The notes under the pieces: model-generated
Told to the model about the DNA's origin: nothing
The model's database searches: none
What the model saw: only the letters and a program-made list of their open reading frames with translations
Origin: Thiobaca trueperi
GTDB lineage: Bacteria > Pseudomonadota > Gammaproteobacteria > Chromatiales > Chromatiaceae
NCBI RefSeq assembly: GCF_004342175.1
Contig: NZ_SMAO01000002.1
Coordinates: forward strand, 551,305-615,304
Length of the DNA: 64,000 nt
Reading direction: 5' to 3'
Position numbers and translations under genes: made by a program
Part shown: positions 8,005-16,971 of the stretch, one piece after another
Layout: the number at the start of each line of letters is the position of its first letter
Position numbering within the stretch: position 1 is the stretch's first letter

Positions 8005-9000
8005 TCAGTGCCAGGTGCGTTCGTAGGGGCCGATGGTGGTTTGCGCACCCTCGGAGACCTGGGCCAGCACCTGATGCCAGCTCTCTTTGGCGCGGAAACC
8101 CTGCGGGTTGCGCTGGCAGGTGTCGATGGCCTCGCGCCAGACCCTGGCGATCTGCGAGACATAGCGGGTGCTGCGCTGGCGCCCCTCGATCTTGATGGCG
8201 CTGACCCCGGCGGCGAGGATGTCGGGCAGGATGTCGAGCGTGTTGAGGCTGGTCGGTTCTTCGATGGCGTGACGCAGCTCGCCAGCGACCTGATAGCGCC
8301 CTTTGCAGAGGGTCGGATAGCCGGCGGCCTCGGCATGCGAGCGGCGCTCAATGAGGATGCCGCCGAGCCGGGTCTCCTGACCGAGCGGGGTGTCGCGCCA
8401 TTCGACATGCGCGGCCGGGGAGCAGGCGCCATAGGTGTTGGGCGACTGGCCGGTGGCATAGGACGACAGCAGGCAGCGTCCCTCGACCATGACGCACAGG
8501 CTGCCGAAGCCGAAGATTTCGACCGGGACGCTGGTTTCGCGGATCAGATGCGCGACCTGGGCCAGCGAGAGCACGCGCGGCACCACGACCCGCTTGATGC
8601 CAAAATGGCGCTGCATGAAGTTGATCGCCGCCGGATTGGTCGCCGAACCCTGGACCGAGAGATGCAGATTGACGTTTGGATAGCGCTCGGCGGCATAGTC
8701 GAGCACGCCCATGTCGGCGAGGATGATGGCATCCACCCCCAGATCGACCGCGCGATCAACGGCGGCGGTCCAGCGTTCCCAGCCATTCGGTTGGGCATAG
8801 GTGTTGATGGCGACGAAGACCTTGACCTTGCGGTCATGGGCATAGGCCAGACCCTCGCGGATCTGTTTATCGCCAAAGTTCAGGCCGGCGAAATGACGCG
8901 CGTTGGTGTCGTCGCGGAAGCCGAGATACACGGCGTTGGCGCCATGATCGACGGCGGCCTTGAGCATCGGCAGATTGCCGGCGGGACAGACGAGTTCCAT
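8005..9000 (-). CDS. ubiU: O2-independent ubiquinone biosynthesis protein UbiU (U32 family)
   Basis: UbiU is the partner of UbiV in O2-independent hydroxylation of ubiquinone precursors. The 331 residues begin MELVCPAGNLPMLKAAVDHG, the typical U32 start, followed by AVYLGFRDDTNARHFAGLNF. The signature EIFGFGSLCVMVEGRCLLSSY, with the downstream Cys of TYGACSPA, supplies the conserved Fe-S cysteines. The length is normal. The gene lies 25 bases after yhcC and upstream of ubiV on the same strand. With the FNR-type site before yhcC (10033-10046), anaerobic induction of this set is plausible. Confidence 0.95.
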   Translation of the reverse strand: MELVCPAGNLPMLKAAVDHGANAVYLGFRDDTNARHFAGLNFGDKQIREGLAYAHDRKVKVFVAINTYAQPNGWERWTAAVDRAVDLGVDAIILADMGVLDYAAERYPNVNLHLSVQGSATNPAAINFMQRHFGIKRVVVPRVLSLAQVAHLIRETSVPVEIFGFGSLCVMVEGRCLLSSYATGQSPNTYGACSPAAHVEWRDTPLGQETRLGGILIERRSHAEAAGYPTLCKGRYQVAGELRHAIEEPTSLNTLDILPDILAAGVSAIKIEGRQRSTRYVSQIARVWREAIDTCQRNPQGFRAKESWHQVLAQVSEGAQTTIGPYERTWH

Positions 9001-9025
9001 GGTGGATGGTCTCCAGCGGAGCGGG

Positions 9026-9997
9026 TCAGGCGGTGCTGACGAGTTTCTGATGAGTTGGCGAATCGACCCGGTCGCCTTGGCGGCTGTCGCGGCGGTGCAG
9101 CTCGGCTTCGATCGCGTTGAGGACCGCCCATTTGCGGCTGCACCAGTCGGGTGCCAGCAGGATGTCGCGGGAGGCGGTCCCGGTGAGACGATGATACGTC
9201 ACCGCCGGGGGGGTGCGCTCGATCAGATCGGCGCAGATGCTCACATAGTCGTCGAGCGTCAGCGGCTGGTAGTCGCCGCGCTGCCAGTCGATGGCCAGAC
9301 GGGTGTGACGCACGATATGCAGCGGATGCAGCTTCAGACCCTCGGTTCCCAGCTCCAGCACCCGTTCCAGACTGGTCAGGGCCGATGCGCGACCCTCGCC
9401 GGGCAGACCGATGATGAGATGGGTGCAGACCGGGATCCCGCGCCGATGGGCGGCGGTCACGGCGGCGCGATAATCGGCGAAGTCATGACCCCGGTTAACC
9501 CGCTCCAGGGTGCGATCATCGGCGGATTGCAGTCCCAGTTCCAGCCAGATTTCCTTGCCACGCGCCCGATAGCCGGCGAGCAGATCCAGCACCGCCTCCG
9601 GCACGCAGTCCGGGCGGGTGCCGATCGAGAGTCCGATCACGTCGGGATGGGTCAGCGCACTGTCATACCGCTCGCGCAGGACCGCAATCTCATCATAGGT
9701 GTTGGTATAGGTCTGGAAATAGGCCATGAAGCGCCGTGCGCCGGTGCGTTTGGCGAGCACGCGGCGCCCCGCCTCCAGTTGTGGATCGATCTGCGGCGGG
9801 CGCTGGGCGTTGGGGCTGAAAGAGACATTGTTGCAGAAGGTGCAGCCGCCCTGTCCCTTGCTACCGTCGCGGTTGGGACAGGTGAAGCCGGCATTGAGCG
9901 CGAGCTTGTGTACCCGCTGGCCGTAACGCTTCAGCAGGTACTGACCAAAGGTGTTGACGCGATCACTGAGGATCCGATGTTGAGCGGGGGAGGGCAT
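9026..9997 (-). CDS. yhcC: Radical SAM protein, YhcC family (TIGR01212)
   Basis: This 323-residue radical SAM enzyme of the YhcC family has no settled biochemical function. The cluster motif is visible as GFTCPNRDGSKGQGGCTFCNN (about residues 38-58), a spaced Cys pattern distinct from CxxxCxxC and typical of this family and of Elp3-like enzymes. GTRPDCVPEAVLDLLAGY and HLIIGLPGE are further family segments. The ATG overlaps the hoxW stop (TGATG), so translation is coupled. Its place immediately before ubiU-ubiV and after the hydrogenase genes suggests a role in anaerobic redox metabolism (inference). Confidence 0.92.
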   Translation of the reverse strand: MPSPAQHRILSDRVNTFGQYLLKRYGQRVHKLALNAGFTCPNRDGSKGQGGCTFCNNVSFSPNAQRPPQIDPQLEAGRRVLAKRTGARRFMAYFQTYTNTYDEIAVLRERYDSALTHPDVIGLSIGTRPDCVPEAVLDLLAGYRARGKEIWLELGLQSADDRTLERVNRGHDFADYRAAVTAAHRRGIPVCTHLIIGLPGEGRASALTSLERVLELGTEGLKLHPLHIVRHTRLAIDWQRGDYQPLTLDDYVSICADLIERTPPAVTYHRLTGTASRDILLAPDWCSRKWAVLNAIEAELHRRDSRQGDRVDSPTHQKLVSTA

Positions 9998-10524
9998 CAG
10001 GGCGAAGTTAACCGGGCTGTCCGCATTACCGTTTGATCCAGATCAAGCAGATGTTCATTTGAACCGGGAGTTGGCGCCGTCCCGCCGTCGATGAGTTGCC
10101 GCACGCGCGCCAGCATGATTTCGACCGCCACCTCGGCGATGGGTGTCAGGCAATAACTGGCGTAATCGAAGGACGCCCCGCCAGCCGAGATCAGATAGCT
10201 CTCGGGCGCCTGTCCGTAAAGCGTCTCGCACCAGGCCAGCAGCTCACGCGGATCCAGGAAATGGGCCATGGTCGAGACGGCGTGCGCATCAGGCGCGAGC
10301 CGCTGACAGCGCACCTCGCCGGGCTCGGCATCGATCGCTGCGTCCAGAAAGATGACCCGATCCTGGTCCGCCAGATCGGCGACCAGTTCGGCGGTCAAAA
10401 TATGGCGCGAGATGACCGTGATGCCCGCAGGGACGCCTTCCCGTTCCAGACGATCCGCCACCAGCGGACCAATGGCGTCGTCGCCCCGGATCGGGCTGCC
10501 GTAGCCAATGATGAGTGCCTTCAC
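9997..10524 (-). CDS. hoxW: Hydrogenase maturation endopeptidase HoxW
   Basis: This is an M52-family protease that trims the C-terminus of the NiFe hydrogenase large subunit after nickel insertion; HoxH is its likely substrate. The 175 residues begin MKALIIGYGSPIRGDDAIGPLVADRL. The Asp of GDDAIG is a nickel-sensing ligand in the family, and further conserved residues lie in IFLDAAIDAEPG and the His of STMAHFLDPRELL. It starts 6 bases after hoxH, the classic position. The C-terminal codons (LDLDQT) contain a perfect FNR-type palindrome, probably serving the downstream genes. Confidence 0.94.
   Translation of the reverse strand: MKALIIGYGSPIRGDDAIGPLVADRLEREGVPAGITVISRHILTAELVADLADQDRVIFLDAAIDAEPGEVRCQRLAPDAHAVSTMAHFLDPRELLAWCETLYGQAPESYLISAGGASFDYASYCLTPIAEVAVEIMLARVRQLIDGGTAPTPGSNEHLLDLDQTVMRTARLTSP
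10033..10046. promoter_or_regulatory. FNR-type binding site TTGATCCAGATCAA
   Basis: This is an exact match to TTGAT-N4-ATCAA, and the whole 14 bases are nearly palindromic. It lies in the hoxW 3' coding end, 36-49 bases upstream of the yhcC start. By chance this ten-position pattern is expected about 0.06 times in 64 kb; it occurs here and once more beside fnr. If used as a class II activator site (centre at -41.5), the transcript would start right at yhcC. The proposed target is yhcC-ubiU-ubiV. Confidence 0.65.
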
Positions 10525-10530
10525 CCTGTC

Positions 10531-11958
10531 TCAGCCCCGGCTCAGGGTATCGACGACCTGACCGGCGGCGTCCTTGAGTTCGATCCGCAGCGGCATCTGA
10601 CCGAAGGCGTGCGAGGCGCAGGACAGACAGGGATCGAAACAGCGGATGACGGCCTCGACCCGGTTGAGCATGCCTTCCTGAAGCTGGTTGCCATCGACAT
10701 AGGCGTCCGCGACCTGCCGGATGGCCTGATTCATGGCCAGATTGTTGTGCCCGGTGGCGATGACGAGATTGACCCAGGTGATGAGTCCGTCGTCGTCGAT
10801 GCGATAGTGATGGATGAGCGTGCCGCGTGGCGCCTCGGAAACGCCGATACCCTCGTCGCGGTTGCTGCGTGCCCGCGCCCGCACCCGATGATCCAGGATT
10901 GCCGGATCCTTGAGCAGACGCTCCATCATCTCCAGCGCGTAGATGATCTCGACCAGTCGCGCATAGTGATAATGGAAGCTGCTGGCGATGGGGCCGGATT
11001 CCTGGAGCATATGGAACTCGGCGAGCGCGACATCGGCATAGGGCGTGCCGCAGGACTGGGCGTTGTTGAGTCGCGCCAGGGGGCCGACCCGATAGATCCC
11101 TTTGGGATAGCCCTGTGGCTTGTAATAGGGGAACTTCATGTAGCTGAAGTCCTCGACCGCCTCGCCAATGATGCGCTCGTAATCCTCGGGCGGCACCATG
11201 TCTTCGACGATGCGGCCCTGAGCATCCTTGATGCGCAGGAGGCCGTCATAGTGTTCCAGGTTGCCCTGTGGCGTGACCAGACTCAGGAACATGGTCGGGA
11301 GCGTGCCGAAGTGACTGGCCTCGTCCTTGAATTTGGGCACCAGGGTCTTGAAGAAATCATAGGTGCGCCGCGCGATCTCCAGCCCCTCCGGGAGCTGCCT
11401 GAGCATGGCCTCGCGCTTCTCCGGGGTCAGCGGATCGGCGACGCCGCCGGGGACGACCCAGGTGGGATGGATCTTCTTGCCGCCGAGCGTTTCGATGATG
11501 CTCTGGCCGATCTGACGCAGCCGGATGCCATCCTTCGCCAGATCGGGATACTGACGCATCACGCCGAAGATGTTGCGCGAGACCGGATCCGAATCCCAGC
11601 CCAACAGCAGATCGGGCGAGGACAGATGGAAAAAGGACAGCGCATGCGATTGCACCATTTGCGCCAGATTCATGATCCGCCGCAGCTTCTCGCCGGTCGG
11701 CGGGATGCTGACCGAGAGCAGATGATCGCACGCCTTGTTGGAGGCGATGATGTGGCTGACCGGGCAGATGCCGCAGGTGCGTGCGGTGAGTGCCGGCATC
11801 TCGCGGTAGGGGCGGCCCTCGCAGAATTTCTCGAAGCCCCGGAACTGGGTGAGATGGAAGCGCGCATCCTCGACCTCGCCCCCGCCGCCGAGCTGGAGCG
11901 TGATACGGGCGTGGCCTTCAATGCGGGTGACTGGCTCGATGGTGACGGTGCGGCTCAT
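10531..11958 (-). CDS. hoxH: Bidirectional NiFe hydrogenase large subunit HoxH
   Basis: HoxH carries the NiFe active site of the cytoplasmic NAD-linked (group 3d) hydrogenase. The 475 residues begin [20 protein letters not shown]. The first cysteine pair lies in [11 protein letters not shown] (about 59-69) and the second in [12 protein letters not shown] near the C-terminus. A 25-residue extension follows the final His and should be removed by HoxW. The remaining sequence ([44 protein letters not shown]) is typical HoxH. The SD-like GGGGAC precedes the ATG. It pairs with HoxY, encoded one gene upstream. Confidence 0.98.
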   Translation of the reverse strand: MSRTVTIEPVTRIEGHARITLQLGGGGEVEDARFHLTQFRGFEKFCEGRPYREMPALTARTCGICPVSHIIASNKACDHLLSVSIPPTGEKLRRIMNLAQMVQSHALSFFHLSSPDLLLGWDSDPVSRNIFGVMRQYPDLAKDGIRLRQIGQSIIETLGGKKIHPTWVVPGGVADPLTPEKREAMLRQLPEGLEIARRTYDFFKTLVPKFKDEASHFGTLPTMFLSLVTPQGNLEHYDGLLRIKDAQGRIVEDMVPPEDYERIIGEAVEDFSYMKFPYYKPQGYPKGIYRVGPLARLNNAQSCGTPYADVALAEFHMLQESGPIASSFHYHYARLVEIIYALEMMERLLKDPAILDHRVRARARSNRDEGIGVSEAPRGTLIHHYRIDDDGLITWVNLVIATGHNNLAMNQAIRQVADAYVDGNQLQEGMLNRVEAVIRCFDPCLSCASHAFGQMPLRIELKDAAGQVVDTLSRG

Positions 11959-11962
11959 GGAT

Positions 11963-12268
11963 TCAGTCCCCTATGGATGCCGGTGGCGGAGCGTGCCGTT
12001 CTTCATTGGCCAGTGCCTTGGTCGTGATCTCGTGATAGAGGTGGATGATGGTGCCGATAATCTCATTCAGCTCGGGATGCTGCACCCATTTGGGTTGCAG
12101 GGTCTTGGCATCCTCAAAGACCTCTTGAAGAAATTGGATATCGAAACTGTCGAGTCGCTCGCCCTGATCAACTTTCGCCTTGATGTCGAGCGCACGCGGC
12201 AGGCGCTGAGTGCGCATCCGATCCAGCAGGACCACGATCGTGCCGGCCTCGCTATTCAAGTCGTTCAT
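11963..12268 (-). CDS. Conserved-looking unknown protein inside the hox operon
   Basis: The 101-residue, acidic, probably soluble protein ([20 protein letters not shown] at the start) has no signal peptide, membrane segment or cysteine. The central part, [20 protein letters not shown] followed by [12 protein letters not shown], is predicted helical and recalls short unnamed gammaproteobacterial proteins, but I do not recognise a named family. It sits between hoxY and hoxH, with 37 bases to hoxY and 4 to hoxH, so it is co-transcribed with the hydrogenase. A role in HoxYH assembly or regulation is inferred from position only. The ATG at 12268 follows a weak GGAGG-like region (ACCACGGAGGTCG). 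Confidence 0.85.
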   Translation of the reverse strand: MNDLNSEAGTIVVLLDRMRTQRLPRALDIKAKVDQGERLDSFDIQFLQEVFEDAKTLQPKWVQHPELNEIIGTIIHLYHEITTKALANEERHAPPPASIGD

Positions 12269-12305
12269 CTTTGTACGACCTCCGTGGTGAAGATGCGGAA
12301 TGAAT

Positions 12306-12848
12306 TCATGCCCCGAAGCGCGTCACCGAGCTTGGATCGGGCACGCGCCCTTCGATCAGCTCGTTCAGGACGTGCCAGATGGCGTCCGCGCTGGGCGGGC
12401 AGCCGGGGATGAAGACATCGACTCTGACCTCGCCGTGAATGGGCTTGACTGTCTTGAGCAGGGCCGGCACCTCGCGGTTTGGGATCTGCGGCTGGAGTGT
12501 GACGTTTTCACGATAGGCGCGATCCATGACGTCACTGAGCTTGAACTGGTTGCGCATGGCCGGGACGTTGCCGTTGACCGCGCAGTCGCCCAGGCTGATG
12601 AGCAGTTTGCAGTGCTGACGAAACGCCTTCGCCTTTTCCAGGTCGTCATCGGAACTGATGGAGCCTTCCAGGATGCCGACATCGACCTGTTCCGGCAGTT
12701 CCTTGGCATCGACCAGCGGGCTGTAGACGATGTCGATCTTCTGCGCCAGTTCGATCAGGCGCTCGTCCATGTCGAGAAACGACATGTGACAGCCGGAACA
12801 ACCGTCCAGCCAGGTGGTGGCGACTGTGATCTTGTTGGTGGTGCTCAT
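12306..12848 (-). CDS. hoxY: Bidirectional NiFe hydrogenase small subunit HoxY
   Basis: HoxY is the short small subunit of the NAD-linked hydrogenase and carries the proximal 4Fe-4S cluster that passes electrons from HoxH to HoxU/HoxF. The 180 residues show the N-terminal [20 protein letters not shown], then [17 protein letters not shown] and [13 protein letters not shown], which give the four cluster cysteines. There is no Tat signal, consistent with a cytoplasmic enzyme. The ATG overlaps the hoxU stop by four bases. Confidence 0.98.
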   Translation of the reverse strand: MSTTNKITVATTWLDGCSGCHMSFLDMDERLIELAQKIDIVYSPLVDAKELPEQVDVGILEGSISSDDDLEKAKAFRQHCKLLISLGDCAVNGNVPAMRNQFKLSDVMDRAYRENVTLQPQIPNREVPALLKTVKPIHGEVRVDVFIPGCPPSADAIWHVLNELIEGRVPDPSSVTRFGA

Positions 12849-13576
12849 TGTGCGTGTCTCCGTCGCGCCAGAATCGGCAGAAAGTGCTGGTCCTTGACCA
12901 TTTCACCCGCCGAGGTGCCCTGTTTGACCAAGGCGCCGGTGGGACAGACCTGCACGCATTTGCCGCAGCTCGTACAGGTGTCGCTGTCGCCCCAGGGGGC
13001 GGCCAGATCGGTGATGATCTGGCAGTCACTGCCACGACCCATGACATCCTTGGTGTGCGCGCCCTCGATTTCGTCACAGACGCGCACGCAGCGGGTGCAG
13101 AGGATGCAGCGGTTGTGATCCATCCGGAACATCTCGTGCGAGCTGTCCACTGGATAGGCGGCCTGCCGGTAGGGGACGCTGACATGATCGACGCCGCATT
13201 TCTGGGCGTGCCATTGCAGCTCGCAATGACCGTTGGAGACGCACACCGAGCAGACATGATTGCGCTCGGCAAACAGGAGTTCGATGATGACGCGCCGGTA
13301 ACGCTGGAGTTTTTCGGTATTGGTCTGGATGCGCATGCCTTCGGCGACACGGGTCGAACAGGCGGCGAAGAGCCGGCCCTGTCCCTCCAGTTCGACGACG
13401 CAGAGCCGGCAGCCGCCCCAGATCGAGAGTCCGTCCAGGTAACAGAGACTCGGAATCGGAATCTGGTTTTCGCGGCAGACCTCGATGATGGTCTCGTCCT
13501 CGCGGGCGGACAGATCGCGGCCGTCGATCGTGAGCGTCACGACACGGACGTTCGGTGTGGTGGCGGGTAGTGCCAT
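12845..13576 (-). CDS. hoxU: Bidirectional hydrogenase diaphorase subunit HoxU
   Basis: HoxU is the NuoG-like Fe-S subunit linking HoxY to HoxF. In the 243 residues, an N-terminal 2Fe-2S ferredoxin domain is marked by [20 protein letters not shown] and the Cys of [10 protein letters not shown] His/Cys cluster region follows ([16 protein letters not shown]), and two 4Fe-4S motifs: [18 protein letters not shown] and [18 protein letters not shown]. The gene overlaps hoxY, indicating coupling. It is separated from hoxF by 281 bases holding a repeat element and a short ORF, whereas hox diaphorase genes are usually tightly packed. Confidence 0.97.
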   Translation of the reverse strand: MALPATTPNVRVVTLTIDGRDLSAREDETIIEVCRENQIPIPSLCYLDGLSIWGGCRLCVVELEGQGRLFAACSTRVAEGMRIQTNTEKLQRYRRVIIELLFAERNHVCSVCVSNGHCELQWHAQKCGVDHVSVPYRQAAYPVDSSHEMFRMDHNRCILCTRCVRVCDEIEGAHTKDVMGRGSDCQIITDLAAPWGDSDTCTSCGKCVQVCPTGALVKQGTSAGEMVKDQHFLPILARRRHAQ

Positions 13577-13632
13577 GGAGCCTCCAGGTGATCGTCGGAC
13601 GCAGTTCAGGTCCAGTCATTGGGGTCGATCGG

Positions 13633-13747
13633 TTAGTACAGCGCCTTAAGAAATCCCGAGGCTGATCGTTGTCGTTGTCGAAGATTCGCAAACCGACGAC
13701 GATTACGACAACGACAACGATCAGTGACGGTCTCGGAACATCTGCAC
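13633..13747 (+). repeat. MITE-like palindromic element, copy 2 (between hoxF and hoxU)
   Basis: This is a full-length copy of about 115 bp. One end is TTAGTACAGCGCCTTAAGAA, the core inverted repeat is ATCGTTGTCGTTGTCG ... CGACAACGACAACGAT around ATTCGCAAACCGACGAC, and the other end is GACGGTCTCGGAACATCTGC. Both arms match copy 3 at 37041-37155 in the opposite orientation. It ends inside the short ORF downstream of hoxF and has probably replaced its 3' end. A DNDND-type peptide can be read from it but is only the translated palindrome. Confidence 0.85.
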
Positions 13748-13861
13748 TGCTGCATCAGGTCGATGGAAAAGCAAGTCGGCCTCGATCCCGATAACGCAAT
13801 CGATTTGGCCGACGGTTAAATCGGGGCATTCGGGAATCGCCTGCGTGAGCTTGACGATCAT
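13721..13861 (-). CDS. Short ORF after hoxF, probably truncated by a repeat element
   Basis: This is a 46-codon ORF whose ATG overlaps the hoxF stop (ATGA), so it could be translated by coupling. It begins [20 protein letters not shown] and continues [14 protein letters not shown]. The segment resembles small proteins with a PDLTVG...VIGIEAD pattern known to me only as uncharacterised proteins, which are normally longer at the C-terminus. From about residue 40 (QMFRDRH) the codons are repeat-element sequence. I read it as the remnant of a small gene broken by the element. It may be non-functional. Confidence 0.45.
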   Translation of the reverse strand: MIVKLTQAIPECPDLTVGQIDCVIGIEADLLFHRPDAAVQMFRDRH

Positions 13862-15462
13862 CTGCCCGCCAGTTTTTCCTCATACTCATCGCGAAAATAG
13901 CGCAGGGTGCTCAGGACCGGATTGGGCGCCGATTGCCCGAGTCCGCAGAGACTGGTGGCCTGAACCACCTCGCAGAGCTCCTCCAGCAGCACCAGATCTT
14001 TGGGGGTGCCCCTGGACTTGGCAATGCGGTCGAGCAGCTCGTGCATCTGCCAGGTGCCGGTGCGGCAGGGTGTGCACTTGCCGCATGACTCGGTCATGCA
14101 GAATTCCATGAAATAGCGCGCCACATCGACCATGTCGCAGGTCTCGTCCATCACGATCATGCCGCCGGAACCCATCATGGTGCCGAGCGTCTTCAGGCTG
14201 TCGTAATCCACGCCGATGTCGAGATGTTGAGCGGGAATGCAGCCGCCCGAGGGACCGCCGGTCTGGACCGCCTTGAAGGCCTTGCCGCCGGGACAGCCGC
14301 CGCCGATCTCTTCGATGATCTCGCGCAGGGTGATGCCCATCGGCACTTCGATCAGGCCGATATGGCTGATCGATCCGGCGAGTGCGAAGACCTTGGTGCC
14401 CTTGGATTTCTCGGTGCCGATGCCGGCGAACCACTCACCGCCGTTGGTGATGATGGGTGCGATGTTGGCGAAGGTCTCGACGTTGTTGATCAGGGTCGGG
14501 CAGCCCCAGAGACCGGATTCGGCGGGGTAGGGCGGTCGCGGTCGCGGCTGGCCGCGCAGACCCTCAATGGAGGCCATGAGCGCGGTTTCCTCGCCGCAGA
14601 CAAAGGCACCGGCACCGAGACGGATCTCGACCTCGAAGCTGAATTGGGTGTCGGCGATCTTGTTGCCGATGAAGCCTGCCCGTTTCGCTTTCTTGATGGC
14701 GGTGGTGAGTCGCTCGACGGCCAGCGGATATTCAGCGCGGACATAGACATAACCCTTGCTGGCGCCGACCGCATAAGCGGCGATCGCCATGCCTTCGAGC
14801 ACCCGGTGGGGATCGGATTCGAGTACCGCGCGATCCATGAAGGCGCCCGGATCACCTTCGTCACCGTTGCAGATGACATATTTCTGTCCCGGCGGCATCT
14901 TGGCGATGGTCGACCACTTGAGCCCGGTCGGATACCCGCCGCCCCCGCGACCGCGCAGCCCGCTGGTCGTCATCTCGCGCAGCACATCGGCGGGGGTCAT
15001 CTCGGTCAGCGCCTTGATCAGACCGGCATAGCCGCCGACGGCGACATAGCCCTTGAAGCTGTCGGGGTCGATGATTCCGGAATGCTCGCGCACGATGCGC
15101 ATCTGACGGGTGAAAAAGGGCTGGTCAGTCGGGCAGTGCAGACGTTCGACCAGAGGACCGCCGACGCTGGCCAGCACCTCTGCGGCATCCTCGGGTTTGA
15201 CTTCGCGATAGAGTACAGATTCGGGAATGCCGCCATCCTTGGGGGCCACCGCGACCATGGGGCCGGCGGAACAGAGCCCCATGCAACCAACCCCTTTGAC
15301 CTTGCAGCAGTCATCGGTGTTGGCCTGGGTCAGTGCCTCCAGGACCGGGAGCGAGCCGGTGGACTGGCAGGCGGCGGCGACACAGACCCGCACCTCGTGG
15401 GTGATGCCGGCATCGAGGGCGCGGTACTGCTCGGCGAGTTCGGCGAGATCGTCCAGATGCAT
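13858..15462 (-). CDS. hoxF: Bidirectional hydrogenase diaphorase subunit HoxF
   Basis: HoxF is the NuoF-like NAD(H)/FMN-binding subunit. In the 534 residues, an N-terminal thioredoxin-like 2Fe-2S domain has [14 protein letters not shown] and [14 protein letters not shown] (about 25-67). The NADH/FMN domain has [18 protein letters not shown] (about 166-183) and the following [15 protein letters not shown]. The C-terminal 4Fe-4S domain has [13 protein letters not shown] with the last Cys in TSLCGLGQ. It lies one base after hoxE. Together with HoxE and HoxU it forms the diaphorase that couples H2 to NAD+. Confidence 0.98.
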   Translation of the reverse strand: MHLDDLAELAEQYRALDAGITHEVRVCVAAACQSTGSLPVLEALTQANTDDCCKVKGVGCMGLCSAGPMVAVAPKDGGIPESVLYREVKPEDAAEVLASVGGPLVERLHCPTDQPFFTRQMRIVREHSGIIDPDSFKGYVAVGGYAGLIKALTEMTPADVLREMTTSGLRGRGGGGYPTGLKWSTIAKMPPGQKYVICNGDEGDPGAFMDRAVLESDPHRVLEGMAIAAYAVGASKGYVYVRAEYPLAVERLTTAIKKAKRAGFIGNKIADTQFSFEVEIRLGAGAFVCGEETALMASIEGLRGQPRPRPPYPAESGLWGCPTLINNVETFANIAPIITNGGEWFAGIGTEKSKGTKVFALAGSISHIGLIEVPMGITLREIIEEIGGGCPGGKAFKAVQTGGPSGGCIPAQHLDIGVDYDSLKTLGTMMGSGGMIVMDETCDMVDVARYFMEFCMTESCGKCTPCRTGTWQMHELLDRIAKSRGTPKDLVLLEELCEVVQATSLCGLGQSAPNPVLSTLRYFRDEYEEKLAGR

Positions 15463-15463
15463 G

Positions 15464-15958
15464 TCAGTTCAGCTCCTCAAGCCTGGTCATCAGGGTCTCG
15501 GCGGTGAGCTTGCCGTGCAGCTCGCCGTCCACCACGACCGCCGGGGCGAGCCCGCAGGCGCCGACACAGCGTGCGGCAAGCACCGACAGGCGATCATCTT
15601 CGGTCGTGCCACCCGGCTGCACCCCGAAGCGCGCGTTGATTGTATCCACCAGATCACCTGCGCCTTTGATATAACAGGCCGTGCCGGTACACACCACGCA
15701 GGTGTGGCGCCCTTTCGGCTTGAGCATGAAGATGTGGTAGAAGGTCGCGACGCCATAGACCTTGCTCAAGGGCAGATCGAGCGAGCCGGCGACGAAGCGC
15801 AGCGAGATCTCGTCAAGAAAGCCGAAGGCGTCCTGAATGCTGTGCAGAGCCTCAATCAGTGCATGACCCGCATAACCGTTGCGGCGCATGGTGGCATTGA
15901 CGAGCTTCCAGCGTTTGTCCTCACTGGGCAATGGCGGTTTGGCTTGCGGCAGGGTCAT
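15464..15958 (-). CDS. hoxE: Bidirectional hydrogenase subunit HoxE
   Basis: HoxE is a NuoE-like thioredoxin-fold 2Fe-2S subunit of the pentameric hydrogenase and the first gene of the hox operon. The ATG at 15958 with SD AAGGAG gives 164 residues starting [21 protein letters not shown] longer open frame to 16141 is not supported. The 2Fe-2S cysteines lie in [11 protein letters not shown] (about 101-111) and [12 protein letters not shown] (about 137-148). Its presence makes the enzyme a HoxEFUYH type. The promoter should lie within 15959-16203, shared divergently with pssA. Confidence 0.97.
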   Translation of the reverse strand: MTLPQAKPPLPSEDKRWKLVNATMRRNGYAGHALIEALHSIQDAFGFLDEISLRFVAGSLDLPLSKVYGVATFYHIFMLKPKGRHTCVVCTGTACYIKGAGDLVDTINARFGVQPGGTTEDDRLSVLAARCVGACGLAPAVVVDGELHGKLTAETLMTRLEELN

Positions 15959-16203
15959 GGCGACTCCTTGAGCTTGCTGAGGGTCTCGAAACGCGGAGTC
16001 GGCACGATGATCCGGCCAGTTGAAACCCGCATCGGGGCTGGCCGATCCGCATCTGCCGACAGCGGACATAATGGCGCAAGTGTATAACAGATTCAGGCCG
16101 CTCTGGCGTCTGTTCGCAGGCCGCTTTCCTTTCGGCTTCACTCGCGCCCCGGCTATACTCGGCGCTGCGATCAGCCACCCATCATCAGATTTGAATCGAG
16201 ACT
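15959..16203. promoter_or_regulatory. Divergent intergenic region between hoxE and pssA
   Basis: These 245 bases must contain the leftward hox promoter and the rightward pssA promoter. A TTATAC hexamer (minus strand, about 16081-16086) is a possible -10 element for hox, and GGCTATACT (about 16151-16159, plus strand) for pssA. No good -35 boxes, no FNR-type site and no convincing sigma-54 motif could be recognised by eye. Confidence 0.4.
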
Positions 16204-16971
16204 ATGGACGACACCACTCCAGACGTAACAACCCCTGTCCGCAAACGCCCGCGTGGCATCTATCTGCTGCCGAACCTGTTCACGACCGCCGCCCTGTTTG
16301 CGGGCTTTTATGCCGTGCTTGCTGCCACTCAGGGGCGTTTCGAGGCCGCTGCGCTGGCGATCTTCGCCGCCATGCTGCTCGACGGTTTCGACGGACGCAT
16401 CGCGCGGATCACCCAGACCCAGACCGATTTCGGCGCCCAATATGACAGTCTGTCGGACATGGTCGCTTTCGGCGTGGCGCCAGCGCTGGTCGCCTATCAC
16501 TGGGCGCTCGGCGGGCTGGGCAAGGTTGGCTGGTTTGCGGCCTTTGTCTATACCGCCGCCGCCGCGTTGCGTCTGGCCCGCTTCAATACGCAGGTGGGGA
16601 TTGCCGACAAGCGGTATTTTCAGGGACTGGCCAGTCCCGCTGCTGCTGCCATCATCGCCAGCGGTATCTGGGTTGCTCACGACCTGGGCATCAATGGCGC
16701 CAGCGTGTCCTGGCTGGCGATGTTCCTGACCGCTGGCGCGGGGCTGCTGATGGTGAGCAATTTTCGCTATCAGAGTTTCAAGCAGCTCAATTTACAGGGA
16801 CGGGTGCCCTTTCTGCTGGCGGTGGGGGTGATGCTGGGGGTGTCGGTGATCTTCATCTACCCCCCTCTGGTGCTCTTTCTGCTCGCGCTGACTTACGCGA
16901 TTTCAGGGCCGGCCTGGACCCTGGTTCAGCTCAGACAGAACCGGGCCCGGCGGCGGCGGGAGTCGGTTTAG
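16204..16971 (+). CDS. pssA: CDP-diacylglycerol--serine O-phosphatidyltransferase
   Basis: PssA makes phosphatidylserine, the precursor of phosphatidylethanolamine. The 255-residue integral membrane protein carries the CDP-alcohol phosphatidyltransferase motif DGRIARITQTQTDFGAQYDS followed by LSD (about 62-84). Around it lie several hydrophobic helices (IYLLPNLFTTAALFAGFYAV, AALAIFAAMLLDG, VPFLLAVGVMLGVSVIFIY). This matches the type II PssA class rather than the E. coli PLD-type enzyme. The 3' end overlaps the convergent mltD by four bases. Confidence 0.95.
   Translation: MDDTTPDVTTPVRKRPRGIYLLPNLFTTAALFAGFYAVLAATQGRFEAAALAIFAAMLLDGFDGRIARITQTQTDFGAQYDSLSDMVAFGVAPALVAYHWALGGLGKVGWFAAFVYTAAAALRLARFNTQVGIADKRYFQGLASPAAAAIIASGIWVAHDLGINGASVSWLAMFLTAGAGLLMVSNFRYQSFKQLNLQGRVPFLLAVGVMLGVSVIFIYPPLVLFLLALTYAISGPAWTLVQLRQNRARRRRESV

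Noticed and set aside
10096..12027. 643-codon open frame opposite hoxH
   Set aside because: Long antisense frames are common opposite GC-rich genes; HoxH and HoxW motifs are unambiguous on the other strand.
13633..13747. Possible CRISPR-like repeat because of the GTTGTCGTTGTC units
   Set aside because: There is no regular repeat-spacer array; the units form one palindrome per locus and the copies are tens of kilobases apart.
15959..16141. N-terminal extension of HoxE
   Set aside because: The added residues are not family-like, and the ATG at 15958 has a strong SD and gives the normal length.
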